DNA of 64,000 bases from Stagonosporopsis chrysanthemi (GCA_022560025.1 JAFISE010000129.1:1-64000); one strand, 5' to 3'; shown: positions 48,227-59,144, counted from the first letter of the stretch. Translations and numbers: made by a program. Notes: a model not told the origin generated them from the sequence alone.

Positions 48227-51200
48227 AGTAGGTTAGTTAGTTAGTTAGTATTTATTTTATATTAAGTTAATAGAGATTAAGTCTACTATCTTGCTTTTTA
48301 AAGAGTATATACAACATACTAAGCTATAGAATTATAGTACAAATATACTACTTTAAAAAGCATTTCTTACCTATACAGGTATTACTACTATTTTAGAGCT
48401 ACAGCTCTTTTTCTAGTTAGAGAGACTAAGTAGTATATATATACTAAAGTAATATCTTTGTATTTCTAAGGTATCTGTAAGCTAAGTAAAAAGAGAAGAG
48501 AGTATAAAGAATAGAAGTAAAGAGAAAAGGTAAAAAGAGGAAGAGAGTAGACAGTGTTAAAGCTATTATACTAAGCTTAGTTCTGCTAGGTACTGCTATT
48601 ATAAAGCTATAAGAACTAGCAGGAGCAGATCTTAGTATAGTACTGTGTAAGTGTAATAAAGGCTACAAAGGCATCTAGATCCCCTACTAGCGTTGCAGTG
48701 TAAGCTAGACCTTTAGCCTAGCTAAACAGTAGTAGAGACAGTTAAAGCAGCTATCTACTAAAAGTCTCTAGAGTCTTATAGCAGAGTGCAAAGTATTCTA
48801 GTATCTTGTCCTGCTTATATAAGTAGGTAAGATTTACGTCTCTGTAGTTGTACTTTTAATAATACTATACAAAGTCTCTATGCCTAGTTTAGATAGAAAA
48901 AAGCCTAGCTAAGGTAGCTCTTAGTAGATTAAGCTCTTTTAGCATACTAGCTAGTATATAGTTAAGACTCTAGCCTTTATACTATCTAAAGAGTTTGTTT
49001 TTCCTGTTAGCCTACTAGGCTTATTGTGTCTAGTGCAGTCTCTTGTATACTATTGTCTTAATGCCTAAGAGTGTTAGTATAGCTGCTTTGCTAGTTAGGG
49101 GTAACAGATACTAGGCTTCTAGATTAGCTAGCCTATCTGCTGCTTTGTTTTCTTTAATGCTAAAGTGTCTAGAGGCCTACTTAATAGAGATATTGTGCGT
49201 CTCTATAGCACTGTAGCACTTAAAAAAGGCCTACTATAAAGTAAAAGATATATTACTCTTAAAGCACTATATAACTAAGGTACTATTAATACACAGCTAG
49301 ATATAGTATATATTAAGCTTAAGTTGTCTTATTATATACTAAAAGCCTCTCTATACTCTTATTACCTTAGTATTAAAGACATAGAAGGTTAAGCTAAGTA
49401 AACCTTAGCTGTTATACAGCTACTATCTGTTCTAATATACTATAAAGCTGTAAATAACTTATTTCTTTCTTTTTTTTGTATACTGTTTAGAACTATCTAA
49501 AAAGATAGTAATATCTAATAGTAAGAGCTAGGCCTACTATTTATAAAAGGCCTTAGTAGTAGTCTTTTTATCTATACTAAGTATTAGATCTATATAGCAG
49601 CTAGCTAAGTAGTAAGGCGCTGTAAGTATAGCTTTAGAGATCTCTAGTAGGAGGAATGCTATCTGTTATACTTTAGTCTAAACTTGCTAGACTTGTCTAG
49701 TCTTTACACCTTTAGTTATTTTGTGTGCTTCTATACACTTAGTTAGAAGGTAGTCTGCGTCTATAGTGTGCAGGTACACTATAAATCTAAGTTTAGCTTC
49801 TTTTAGTACTACTACTACTAGTAGTAGTCTAGTATCTTAGAAGAGTACAGCTGTAAGAGTTGTTCTCTAGGCTAGCAAGATGCCTTTTGCTGCTGTAGCT
49901 AGTACCTTATCTATAGCAGCTACGTGCTACCTAATATAGGCACTAACTACTTAAGGCTTGTTTGTTTTAAAGTCTTGTACCTGTTTAGTACTACCTTTGT
50001 ACTAGTATTTAGTCTTATAAAGAAGTAATAAGTATATATAGGTAATAGTAGCTTTGTAGAAGGAGCTAGCTAGAAGCTTATAGGTTGTCTTAGCTAGGCT
50101 GCATATATAATAGGCTACTTTAGCAGCCTTTGCAGTACGTGTAGCAATATATTGTTAGAAGGTAAGTCTGTAGTTAAACTAGACTCCTAGCTACTGCAGA
50201 GCAGGCTAACTGTGCTCTCTGCCTAGAAAGATTAGGTAGATTGTAAGCTAATTGTCTACTACACAGAGAAGGGCGTAAGTGCTATACTGTCTAGTTAAGT
50301 AAATTATCTCTTACTTTTCTAAAGTAAAGGTAACCTTATTAGTGTTTCTCTATGCTCTAATCTGCCTTAGGTCTGCTACTAAGAGCTTAACGTTAGTGTC
50401 TATAGAGTATAAAGCCTAGTATAGGTATATATTATTAGTATACCTAAACCTCTATTTAGTGTCTATAGAGAGTAGCTCTGCTAGGTATAGTGTGTATAAT
50501 ACAGGCAAGAGCAGTAAGCCTTAGAGTGTGCTACAGGCAACAAGGTAGCTAAGAGTAGTAACCTAGCTAAGGCAGACTTAAACTCTATATTTAGTAAGGA
50601 AGGAGTCTATAAAGAGTAGTAGCTTTTAAGGCTAGCCTTGCTAAGCTATTTAATAAAGCAGGTAATTTTTAAAAAGAGTATTAAACACGCTTTGTATATC
50701 TAGAGTAACTATTATAACATGCTACCTTAGTACCTATACTGCTTTAGTATTATAAGTAAATACTACTATTAGGTCTGCTATAAAGTGCTTTAAGAAAGTG
50801 CTACTATATTAAGAGCTAAGGATCTTGTATATTATAGCTGTCTAAGCTATTTGTCTAGCAACTGTCTATTCTAGTCTCTTTTTAATATAGAAGAAGAATA
50901 CTATAAGTTTCTAAGAGTAAGGCGTTGTCTAATTTAATTTCTCTACCTTTAGTATTATTACTACCTCTGTAAGCTTTTATTATGTTAGAAAGTAACTAAG
51001 TTGTAAGCACTGCTAGTAAATCCTTTGTATATGCTCTGCTATATAGGCCTAGCAAGCACAGAGCAACTATACAGTAAAGCAATTAGTGCCTAGCAAAGTG
51101 CTAAAGACTCTTATTATATTTTACTTAGTTTCCTCTAGTAAGATGTGTGTACTCTATAAGAGCAAAGCTACAGTCTCTTCTAAGAGAGAGCTAAGGTTGT

Positions 51201-54200
51201 CTTCTGCTAAGAACTAATTAAGAACTTCCTTTCTAAGAGCTTTTACCTTCTCTAAGAAGTCTAATATAGTTACGTTGTTTACTATAAGCAGAACGTCTTA
51301 GTTCTCTAGCGTAAGCTTGTACTAAGCAATAACCTTAAATAAGTCTTTGTTATCCTTTATATTATTAATTATGTGCCTTTAGTATTATCTCTTTGCTTAT
51401 TAGACTATAGTCTTAAAAGTCTACCTTACTTTAAGTAAACAGCTAGATGTAAAGTTACTGTAGGCAGGCAATTAGACTTAAGGTAGATAGGATAGCTTTA
51501 AGGCTAAATTAGAGTTGTATTTAGATATTAGACAAATCTTTAAAGTGTAAGCCTCTAGATTTAATAGGAGTATATATATAAGAGGCCTGTACACAGCCTA
51601 GCTCTTAGCCTAGGTGTGCCTAAGGTAGAGTCAAAGAGTATTAGAGAGAAATCCTATAACACTAGAGCAAAGCTGTCTTACCTGTTTATAAGCACGATAG
51701 GCTGCTTTACACTCTGCAGTCTACTATAGCGCAGCATAGCTGCTCTTACAGTTAGGCTTACTTACTATCTGTATAGAGTGCTCTACTATCTGTATAAGTA
51801 GCTTAATATATTTATCTAATTATGCTATATCCTGTACTATAAGTAGATCTAGGATGCTTTTAACTTTTATTTCTACAAGCCTAGTAAACTTAAAAAGACT
51901 TGCCTTAGTAACTTTGTAGTAATACTGCTTAAAGTGCTAAGCACTTAGTATAGTAATAAAGATAGAAGTTACTATTGTCTTATAGTCTAAACTACTGTGC
52001 ATGCTAGCGTTAATAGTAAACTAAGCAAACAGTATATTAAAAAAGGTAAGATCTAGAACGTAGCTAGCACTGTGTGTAAGCTACTTTAGTATCCTAATAT
52101 AGTCTATAAAGGTATTAAAAGCTTACCTAGCAAGCTCTATACCTTTATTAGCTACAGTAATAGTAGGCTTAAACAATTTGTATCTAGCGTTAAAGTCTCT
52201 TCTTATAAGGCATAGTAGTAGAAGTATAAAATAAAAGATATATTATATAACGTCTAGTATATAAAGATACCTGTAGTAGTTAAGTATAAAGATTCTGTTT
52301 ACTACTACTTATAGCATATCTAAGTAATTAAAGCTCTTTCTAGTCTAATAGTATAGGTATAATTCTTTATAGATGTATATTATTACTCTAGAGTAAGTAG
52401 AGCCTAGTGTATTAGAGTTGTCTTAGGTGCTAATAGGTGCAGCGTGCTTAAAGCTAAGATAGGTAAAGGTTCTAGATTTAGCGCATGTAAAGAGCTCCTA
52501 AACGTACACAATATCTATACCTTTTTAATAGGCTATTTCTAGTAGTGTAATATACTAAAGTAAGCACCTTCTAATATTAGCTTAGTATATACAGAAGCTA
52601 GGTTGTTAATACCTACTAGAAGCTAGAGTATTGTAAGAGTATTCTAGTATAAGAATAGTAAGTTATTACTTATACTAATGTCTTCTCTTTCTAAAGTAAA
52701 CAAGTTAGTATAAATAGTTAGTTAAGAGTAAAGGCTGCTAGCTAACAGTTGCTCTATATTTAGGCTTCTCTAGCCTGTAGCAGCTTACCTTAGTCTCTTT
52801 GTTCTGCTGTTAGTTAGCACAAGTATAAGAAGAGTAGTAGCAGCTCTAAAAGCTATAACTATTTTATACCTCTATACTATAGCTGTTTTAAGCCTTTGTA
52901 CTAAAGTATAAAAAGCTACTAGCTTTGTAGTCTCTTACTAAGCAGCTTCTAGTTAAAAAGTTAACTATTAAAAAGTCTCTTTAATAGTTTAGTATAGGTA
53001 CTGCTGTACTATCTTGCTTATACAGTAGATAGCTTTTAGCTTAGCTTTTGTAAGTTTAATAATATGCCTGTTAACTTAGCAAAGGGCTGCAGGGCAGTTA
53101 GAGTAGCTAGCTAAGTATAAGCTATAGTAGTTAGCATAAAAAGCTTTATAAGAGTACTCTTCTCTATACTAGCCTTAGTATCTGTTTGTATAGTTACTGT
53201 AGTAAACGCAGCAGGCTATTTAAGTACACTAAGCTAAGTTATAGAAGCTCTAACAGCCTAGGTTATATTACTAGATAGTAAGATGCTTATTAATCTCTTT
53301 TAAGAACTAGCTAGTGCTAAAAAGCCTAAATACTCTAACTAGCTCTTTGTAAGAAACAATCTAGGTAGTAAAGTCTTAATTATTAGCTTTATATTGTAAA
53401 GGTCTGTAGCTAGCTAGCTGCTTTTTTGTCTGTAAGTAGACTTTTTCTTTAACTAGTTAAGTAGTAGTAAGTATTTCTATCTTTTCTAGGGTCTAAAAGG
53501 AGCTAAGTACTCTTTGCACAGCATAGTTAATCTAGCGCTTTAGAAGTTAAACTGTATTACCTTTTAGAGCTCTAAGTATATAATTCTAGTTCTCTTAGGT
53601 TATAAGCTAGTCTTAAATTACCTTGCTAGCTAAGGTAATAGCCTATCTTGTTTTAACTAGTATTACAGTAAGAATATCTTAGAGCATAATACAGCCTATA
53701 TTTCTACATAGTGCCTGTCTTACTGTAAAGAGAAAAGGTTGCTGTAGTTGTATTACTAGGTTAGATACTACTATAAAAATTTAGTAGTCTTTTTTTAGCT
53801 TAGCTAGAAGGTAGTATAAAGCCCTAGTAGGGGGCAGAGGTTAATTACAGCCTATCTTTAAGATTTAGGGGTCTTAAGCTACGTCTGCCTAGAAGCAGTG
53901 TCTAGATTCTTAGCTCTTCTAGTTACTGCGCACAGTGTTGCTGCTCTAGCATAAGCTTAGGGGGAAGACGCTAGGGGAAAGAAAAGCAGTTAGAGCCTAG
54001 ATAACTCTTTGCTACAGCTTTTTTACAATCTTAGCTTTTTATAGGTTTGTGTAGCTCTTAGTATATTAATTAACTACTACTGCAAAGGCAGTAGTAATTG
54101 TGTTCTAGAGCTTAGCAATTTTCTAAGTCTTGTTAATATAGCGTTAAACTGTATTAAAGGCATAAAGTTTAAGAGCACCCCTACTAGGGTTCTAGCTGCT

Positions 54201-54467
54201 TAGAGGGGGTGCAGAGTAAAGCAGGTCCTGCTAAGGCTGTCTTAGGGCGCGTGTATAGAGCTGCTAGGGAACTACAAGGTCTAGCAACCCTGTGTGACAA
54301 GAAGAGGGTGTCTCTGCTATCCTGTTAGGCTCCTCTGCGCGTCAGCGCAGGGGCCTAGGTGGACGTTAGAGGCACGCCTAGAATCAGCGCAGCGAGCTTG
54401 TTTAGATAGTGTGATTTTTAGGGCTCCTAGAAGGGTAACCTAAAAATCAAAAGATTGGTGTTCGGTG
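48227..54467 (-). mobile_element. Tad-like LINE, unit 2 (right), 6.0 kb plus a solo LTR
   Basis: A full-length repeat of unit 1 in the same orientation. It is 6,241 bp; subtracting the 214-bp solo LTR and its 5-bp duplication leaves 6,022 bp against 6,025 bp in unit 1. The 3' tail (gttagttagttag) is at 48227 and the 5' end at 54467. Domains sit in the same places: endonuclease about 52600-52000, RT with YTNN at 50431-50442, RNase H about 49500-49100. The outer 5' 200 bp (54240-54467) keeps many CpG and CpA sites that are mutated in the matching region of unit 1 (47990-48218). Confidence 0.85.
51448..51661. repeat. Solo LTR inserted in LINE unit 2
   Basis: 214 bp absent from unit 1. It begins TGTAAAG and ends ATAACA and is flanked by the 5-bp duplication CTAGA (51443-51447 and 51662-51666). 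A TATA-like run lies inside (gtatatatataagagg near 51570). It is unrelated to the 276-bp LTRs of copies A-D. Solo LTRs arise by recombination between the two LTRs of an element. Confidence 0.85.
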
Positions 54468-54475
54468 TGGGGTTT
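54468..54475. repeat. Right target-site duplication of the LINE array
   Basis: tggggttt, identical to 42186-42193; Fot1 coding sequence continues to the right. Confidence 0.85.
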
Positions 54476-55604
54476 GGTAGGCTTATCTCTGTTACTGTGA
54501 AGGACTTTTGTACAAGCTCAGCCGTGAATGTAGCTACCCAGGCAGGCCAGAATAAGCTGAAAAAAAGTCAGCTTTTGACAATGGCGATAGGCCTTGAGTC
54601 TTCTAGAGGTAGTCGTCGAGCTTGGAGGTGTACGCGGAGGATAAGGGCTTGAAGCAGACTACATCAAGCGGCTGCAGCGTCTGGGTACTATAAGGTGGTA
54701 GCACAGCTAGTATGATCCAATTCTTATCGCAGTAGTCAATAAAGTCCTGCGTCAGGTGACTGCTGTGGCTATCTACTATTAAAAGCCTATAGCTCTGACG
54801 CGCCTTTGCCTTTGTATAACGATCAAATACCTGTTCAAGCTAGGCTAATCCAATGTCATTGTTTGTCCGCCCAGAGGGCGAAGAAGCCACGTGAATTAGG
54901 TGGTTTTCTGCCTCTATATTGGCCACCCAATGACTCTAGATTGTGGAGTTTTTCGACGCAAAAATGATGCCTGGCGGCAGTGCAGTACTATCTGCGCAGA
55001 CTGCTGCCAATAAGCTTATCCACTCACGTGAGCCATCTTGGCAAGCCTGTCGAACCTCCTTCTTCTTATATTGACGCCTACTGAAGATGCGCTTTGTCCT
55101 TCCTAGTACTCTAATCGCGAAGCCCTTCTCATCCATATTGTACGTGTGCGCAGGCTTGATAGAGTATTTGGTGATCTTCTTGTGTAGGATGTCAAAGTAC
55201 AGCTTGTACTTATACCTAGACTCAGCGTTGTAGCGACTAGAGTCTATGCTGGTCGTCTATTTAGCTACAAGGCGGTCGTGGTGACGGTGTTGGAAGCGTG
55301 TAACCCAGCTCTTGGAGCAAGGTTCTTGAGCGACTTTGGAGGCGAAGTTTTGTATCATAGTCCTTGTAGGTGCTATATGACGGGTACCCAGCAGCTCTAT
55401 ATACTTCACAAGGTCCTCTTCTTGTTGTGGAGTGATCTTGTGTTGGTGTTCGTTGGCGACGCGTCGAGGGACCTGCACACCACGGTGCGCGCGCGATAGA
55501 GTATTGCGATTAACACCATGCTTGAGCGCAATTTTTGTATAGACAAGTTTATCGCCAGGGTTCAATTTACGAATCTCTGCAAGCGCATCATTAATACCTG
55601 GCAT
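54476..55604 (-). pseudogene. Fot1/pogo transposase, N-terminal and catalytic part
   Basis: Starts at ATG 55604 (MPGINDALAEIRK). A psq-type HTH comes first, then a CENP-B-type HTH ending KSWVTRFQHRH. The DDE core follows: YNMDEKGFAI near 55140, DGSREWISL near 55030, LLIVDSHSSHLT near 54790 and LPPYSTQTLQPLDVVCFKPL near 54700. These are diagnostic for Fot1-like transposases, which cut and paste the element at TA. Damage: in-frame TAG at 55257-55259, 54936-54938, 54840-54842 and 54603-54605, each where RIP would convert CAG or TGG. There is also a one-base expansion of the A7 run (54560-54566) that shifts the frame. The frame resumes beyond it (FWPAWVATFTAELVQKSF) and meets the LINE after P-N-P. 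Confidence 0.88.
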
Positions 55605-55651
55605 AGTGGTTGAGTTATTACGCGTCAAAATTGGGTGTAATTGTTGTTCCC

Positions 55652-55692
55652 CGATCGTTGGTTGACTCCGATCGTTGGGTGCACGGACACAG
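55652..55692. repeat. Right terminal inverted repeat of the Fot1-like element
   Basis: Reverse complement of 41273-41313 with one mismatch; followed by TA. Confidence 0.92.
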
Positions 55693-55694
55693 TA

Positions 55695-56044
55695 TGAGAA
55701 GCGCTGCCCTGCGCGGACAAGCGTCCCTGCCCGCGCCACCCCAACCGGTATCCCAAAGCCAACAAACACCCAAGCTGGGCAGCCTTCAGACTGCAATAAA
55801 TGGGCTGAGGCAGGCGACATCGCAGGCTGCTGGTCCATCTTTACCGAGGCTGGCATTGAGGCATCCCAGTTCTACAATTAGTACCCTGTCCTTGGTGCTA
55901 AAAGCGAGGATTGCGGGACACAGATCTGGACTAAGTATTGTTACTGTGCCCACACTTCCTCTTCCGCAATTTCCCCGCCGACGACGACCATGGCATCTGG
56001 CAACGCTCCGGCCAATCATCGATTCCGAGACTCACATCCCTTGA
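55695..56044 (+). pseudogene. LysM-domain protein gene, 3' part (continuation of 39934-41193)
   Basis: Right of the Fot1 element a Pro/Thr linker (ATPTGIPKPTNTQAG) leads into another LysM module, CNKWAEAGDIAGCWSIF, then FYN-stop-YPVLG and CGTQIWTKYCYCAH. The stop (TAG, about 55879-55881) stands where Trp of the LysM YNWxP block is expected, a RIP-context change. A Ser/Pro/Thr tail follows and the frame ends at the TGA at 56042-56044. The plus-strand orientation and module type match the segment that ends at 41193, so these are one gene cut by the transposon. Whether the insertion hit an exon or an intron is unclear. Confidence 0.7.
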
Positions 56045-56270
56045 GCCGATACCAAAGGAATCGATCTCGTCGCCAGTTAGTTTGTGGACTTGCTGACATG
56101 TCCGGGTGCGACATTGAAGTATTTTCGCAATGACACATTGCGTCACTAGTACGCAAATGCTCATCTTTGTCATTAATATCATGTATCCAGCATACTCTTA
56201 GAGTATGAGAAAGTCGTGAAGATTTCTTTCTACAGCTCATAAGACCGGTAAGGGTGGAATCACGCTGAAG
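56045..56270. other. Intergenic, no gene seen
   Basis: GC-balanced spacer between the convergent LysM remnant and the 56271 gene. Possible further LysM-gene tail; no domain recognised. Confidence 0.4.
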
Positions 56271-57692
56271 TCACCAACTCATTGGCAACTGATAATCAAC
56301 CCAATGCTCCTCTGTATCCGCCTCCCTCCATTTTTCTAAACCCCCCACAACACCATGCTCGTCGACTTCCCACTTTCCTTCTTCAATCATCTCCACCCAT
56401 CTCTCCAGCACGTATTTGAGCTGCACATCATGCGCCGCAATGAAGTGGTTGAATCCCAGCTGGTACAGGTCCGCACTCTGTGGTTCAACATCAGCCGCAG
56501 CATTCTCTCCTGCGCTTCGTACAAGCTCGCCAATTATCGCGCCGTCGCTTGTGCGCGCAAATGCATTGGATCCGAGGGTAAAGGGGAGGACAAGCTTGCA
56601 GCCATCTTCGAAAGGATGGGTGTCGTGGGGGCTGGTTTCGGTAAGGTAGAGACCGGCTGAATAGGAAGACACGTTGTCGAAGTCACGCGGGAACGGCGAG
56701 ATGCGCATCTGATCTCCCCATGGCGCGCGCCGGTGTAATTGATGGGCAGATGATGTGCTTGAGAAGAGGAGAAGCGGGAAGAGCCTGAGCATATTGTGCT
56801 CCGCTTGGTCCAACACTGTGGCGAAAGGTTGATATTGGGCAATGGTTAGGCCGGGTGCAATGTAGGTGAAGGCAGGTCTTGAACACTGGGTGAGGAACCG
56901 ATATGCGAAGCTATCGGCGGGTAGGATATCCGGATTGCCGTCAGTCACGACTTCGAGCAGACTTTGCTCTGCGCTCTGCGGTTGAGACGGCATCCTGGCG
57001 TGGATGGCGTTTACCAGCTGCTCGAAAGCCTCAACAGTGTCTTCAAGGTCTTGTTCCGTGTATGAAGGCATGATCCACGGTTCCGTGCGTTCCTGTTCTC
57101 CACTATAACCCCCATCAACGGCCACGATCTTCCCTAGCTCGATCATATCGACCAAGACGTCAAGAACCATCTCAAGAGGAAGCCACGCTTGCCGGCCATT
57201 CATGCTGATGTCTGAGTCATGTATGGACATGTGCTGCATAGCTGTGAACTCTTCTTGATCCAGAACCAGTCCCAAGGGATGAGTAGTGTCGAGCGCCCAG
57301 TTCGCCATGTACAGGGTGACATAGCGCCGCTTATTCGAATCATCTTCATCTTCCGCATACATTGCATTCTGCCAAAGTCCTTGTGGTGAGGAAAGGCGTG
57401 CCAGATATCGATGGAAAAGGTGAGGCGTGGTGGCCGGGTCCATTGCAAATCCATGCCAAGCTGCCTTCAGGAAAGACACCACAGAGGCATGGAGACGTTC
57501 GGTTGTACTCGCTAGAGCTGCATCGCCACCATAGCATTCCCACCACGTGCGTTTGTCGAGCGTGTCTAACGCCAGGCCGCGCTGCGTCCAACCTAGTTCA
57601 ACGATGTAATTGTGTAGCGCCGCACAACGCTCAGAATCCAGGACGTCTAACTCTCGTAAGGGAGCTTGGTCGCTGACGCGCCATTCGGCCAT
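56271..57692 (-). CDS. Uncharacterised conserved-looking protein, 473 residues
   Basis: A single uninterrupted exon with normal codon use from ATG 57692 to the stop at 56271. I do not recognise the family. The product is acidic and soluble-looking, with no signal peptide or membrane segment. It is rich in Trp and aromatic residues, with WTQRGLALDTLDKRTWWECYGG near residues 35-55 and a C-terminal acidic, Trp-rich segment (ERWVEMIEEGKWEVDEHG, then EHWVDYQLPMSW). A central hydrophobic stretch (NMLRLFPLLLF, about residues 300-310) may be a buried helix. It has no RIP stops although AT-rich DNA begins 150 bp upstream of its start. It runs towards the LysM remnant. It is likely an intact gene, possibly lineage-restricted. 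Confidence 0.75.
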   Translation of the reverse strand: MAEWRVSDQAPLRELDVLDSERCAALHNYIVELGWTQRGLALDTLDKRTWWECYGGDAALASTTERLHASVVSFLKAAWHGFAMDPATTPHLFHRYLARLSSPQGLWQNAMYAEDEDDSNKRRYVTLYMANWALDTTHPLGLVLDQEEFTAMQHMSIHDSDISMNGRQAWLPLEMVLDVLVDMIELGKIVAVDGGYSGEQERTEPWIMPSYTEQDLEDTVEAFEQLVNAIHARMPSQPQSAEQSLLEVVTDGNPDILPADSFAYRFLTQCSRPAFTYIAPGLTIAQYQPFATVLDQAEHNMLRLFPLLLFSSTSSAHQLHRRAPWGDQMRISPFPRDFDNVSSYSAGLYLTETSPHDTHPFEDGCKLVLPFTLGSNAFARTSDGAIIGELVRSAGENAAADVEPQSADLYQLGFNHFIAAHDVQLKYVLERWVEMIEEGKWEVDEHGVVGGLEKWREADTEEHWVDYQLPMSW

Positions 57693-58108
57693 GATTATGT
57701 AGGGGATAGATGTAAAGAGGGATAGAGTTTTGTTGTGTCATGTCATTAGCAAGGTCGAATTTTTGAGATAAGCCATTTGATTTCTTAGCGGCTGCACTAC
57801 CGTGTCTGTGCACTCAATGCGCGGATTCAGTCGATGCGCCGTTTTTACTAGTAAAAGTAGCAAAATTTAGTATCTTTAAAGCTAGATAACTTATTATCTA
57901 GTTAAGAAACTTAGATACTTTATTAGAGTTACTATAGGTTAATTTTTAGTCTCTACAACTTTATTATAGAGGGTTTTCTAAAATTCCTAATATTTAAGGT
58001 ACTTATTTTCTTAACTAGTAGACTTAGAAAATTTAAACTTTAGTGATAAGCTTAGATATTAAAATTTAGTAGAGTAACTAGTATACTAGCTTTAACTTTA
58101 GTATTAGA

Positions 58109-58222
58109 AAAAATCAAATATTATACCTAGTTCTTTAGGTACTCTATTTTTTAAGAAATTTAAGTACTTTTTAAGAGAAATATAGTGTATCTAAAGAGCT
58201 AGGTATAATATTTAATTTTATC
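58109..58222. repeat. Imperfect hairpin, MITE-like
   Basis: Arms of about 40 nt (58109-58150 and about 58177-58222) are reverse complements with few mismatches. The best 20 bp are aatattatacctagttcttt at 58117-58136 against 58193-58212. A short spacer separates them. It looks like a foldback or MITE relic. Confidence 0.5.
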
Positions 58223-59144
58223 TTATAATATAATTAACAAAGCTAAGTATTTTCTCTTCTTAGAATAATATTTATAACAAATAGCTACTAATAGTATACT
58301 TTTTTATATATATATTAAAATACTTTAACTAGTTAAAACTAAGTATATTAGTAGTCTAGCTAATCTTAGAGACTATAATAATCTAATTATAAAGTAGATT
58401 ATCTTTTTTATACTAGTTTAAAAGATAGTTATAGGCCTAGAATATAATAATAAGTAGAATAGCCTATTCTTTAGTATTAATACTCTTAATAACTATTATC
58501 TCTTTTTAATTACCTAGCTAGACTTACTTTAGTTATCTTTGTCTCTTTAAAGATATAATAACTACTCTAGTAGATATCTACTCTATTACAAAGCCTGTCT
58601 TATTAAAGTTATAAGTATTATTATTCTAGATACTATACTTAGCTTTAATATTAGCTACTAGGCTAAACTAGCTCTAGATTAACTTTAGATCCTTATAGAG
58701 AGCTCTCTTATAGTTATACTTGTAATTAAACTTTACTTTAAGCTCTAGTTAGTGCTTAATAGATATACTAGGCTAGTTTAGGCTAATATAGCCTAGACTA
58801 TGCTTAGTATTCAAAGAATTAGCTATATTAGCTACAGCTAATAGGCAGAGAGTAAATCTTTACGCGTTTAACTTAAGTATATACTAAATAATTATCTATT
58901 TATTATTATTATCTAGTCCTTGTAAGTTAGGTATTGTATTAGCGCGTAAAGTTTGTCTTGTGTGCTAATTAGATAGTGTCTTTTAAGGAACGCTATAGAT
59001 TGCTGCAGAGCATTGCTAGGACAGATTTGCGTCTCTTTTAAGAGCTTAAAGCGTAAGCTGTATCTAATATTTGTTTAACGCGTCTCTAAAAGCTTATTAG
59101 CAAGGCATTTGTATAGGTAGGGCAGTTTGGTAGGGTCTTGGCAA

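Larger units (their letters stand above)
41273..55692 (-). mobile_element. Fot1/pogo-type DNA transposon inserted in the LysM gene, itself split by LINEs
   Basis: 41-bp terminal inverted repeats at 41273-41313 and 55652-55692 differ at one visible position and contain two copies of ccaacgatcg. Each outer edge is flanked by TA (41271-41272; 55693-55694), the Tc1/mariner target duplication. The transposase lies on the minus strand in two blocks (55604-54476 and 42193-41434). Removing 42194-54475 joins them in frame. Without the LINE dimer and its duplicated 8-mer the element is about 2.1 kb, normal for Fot1. It is far less RIP-mutated than the DNA inside it. Confidence 0.92.

Noticed and set aside
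55605..55856. N-terminal extension of the Fot1 transposase frame
   Set aside because: The open frame extends beyond the terminal inverted repeat at 55692 into the LysM gene; the transposase start is the ATG at 55604.
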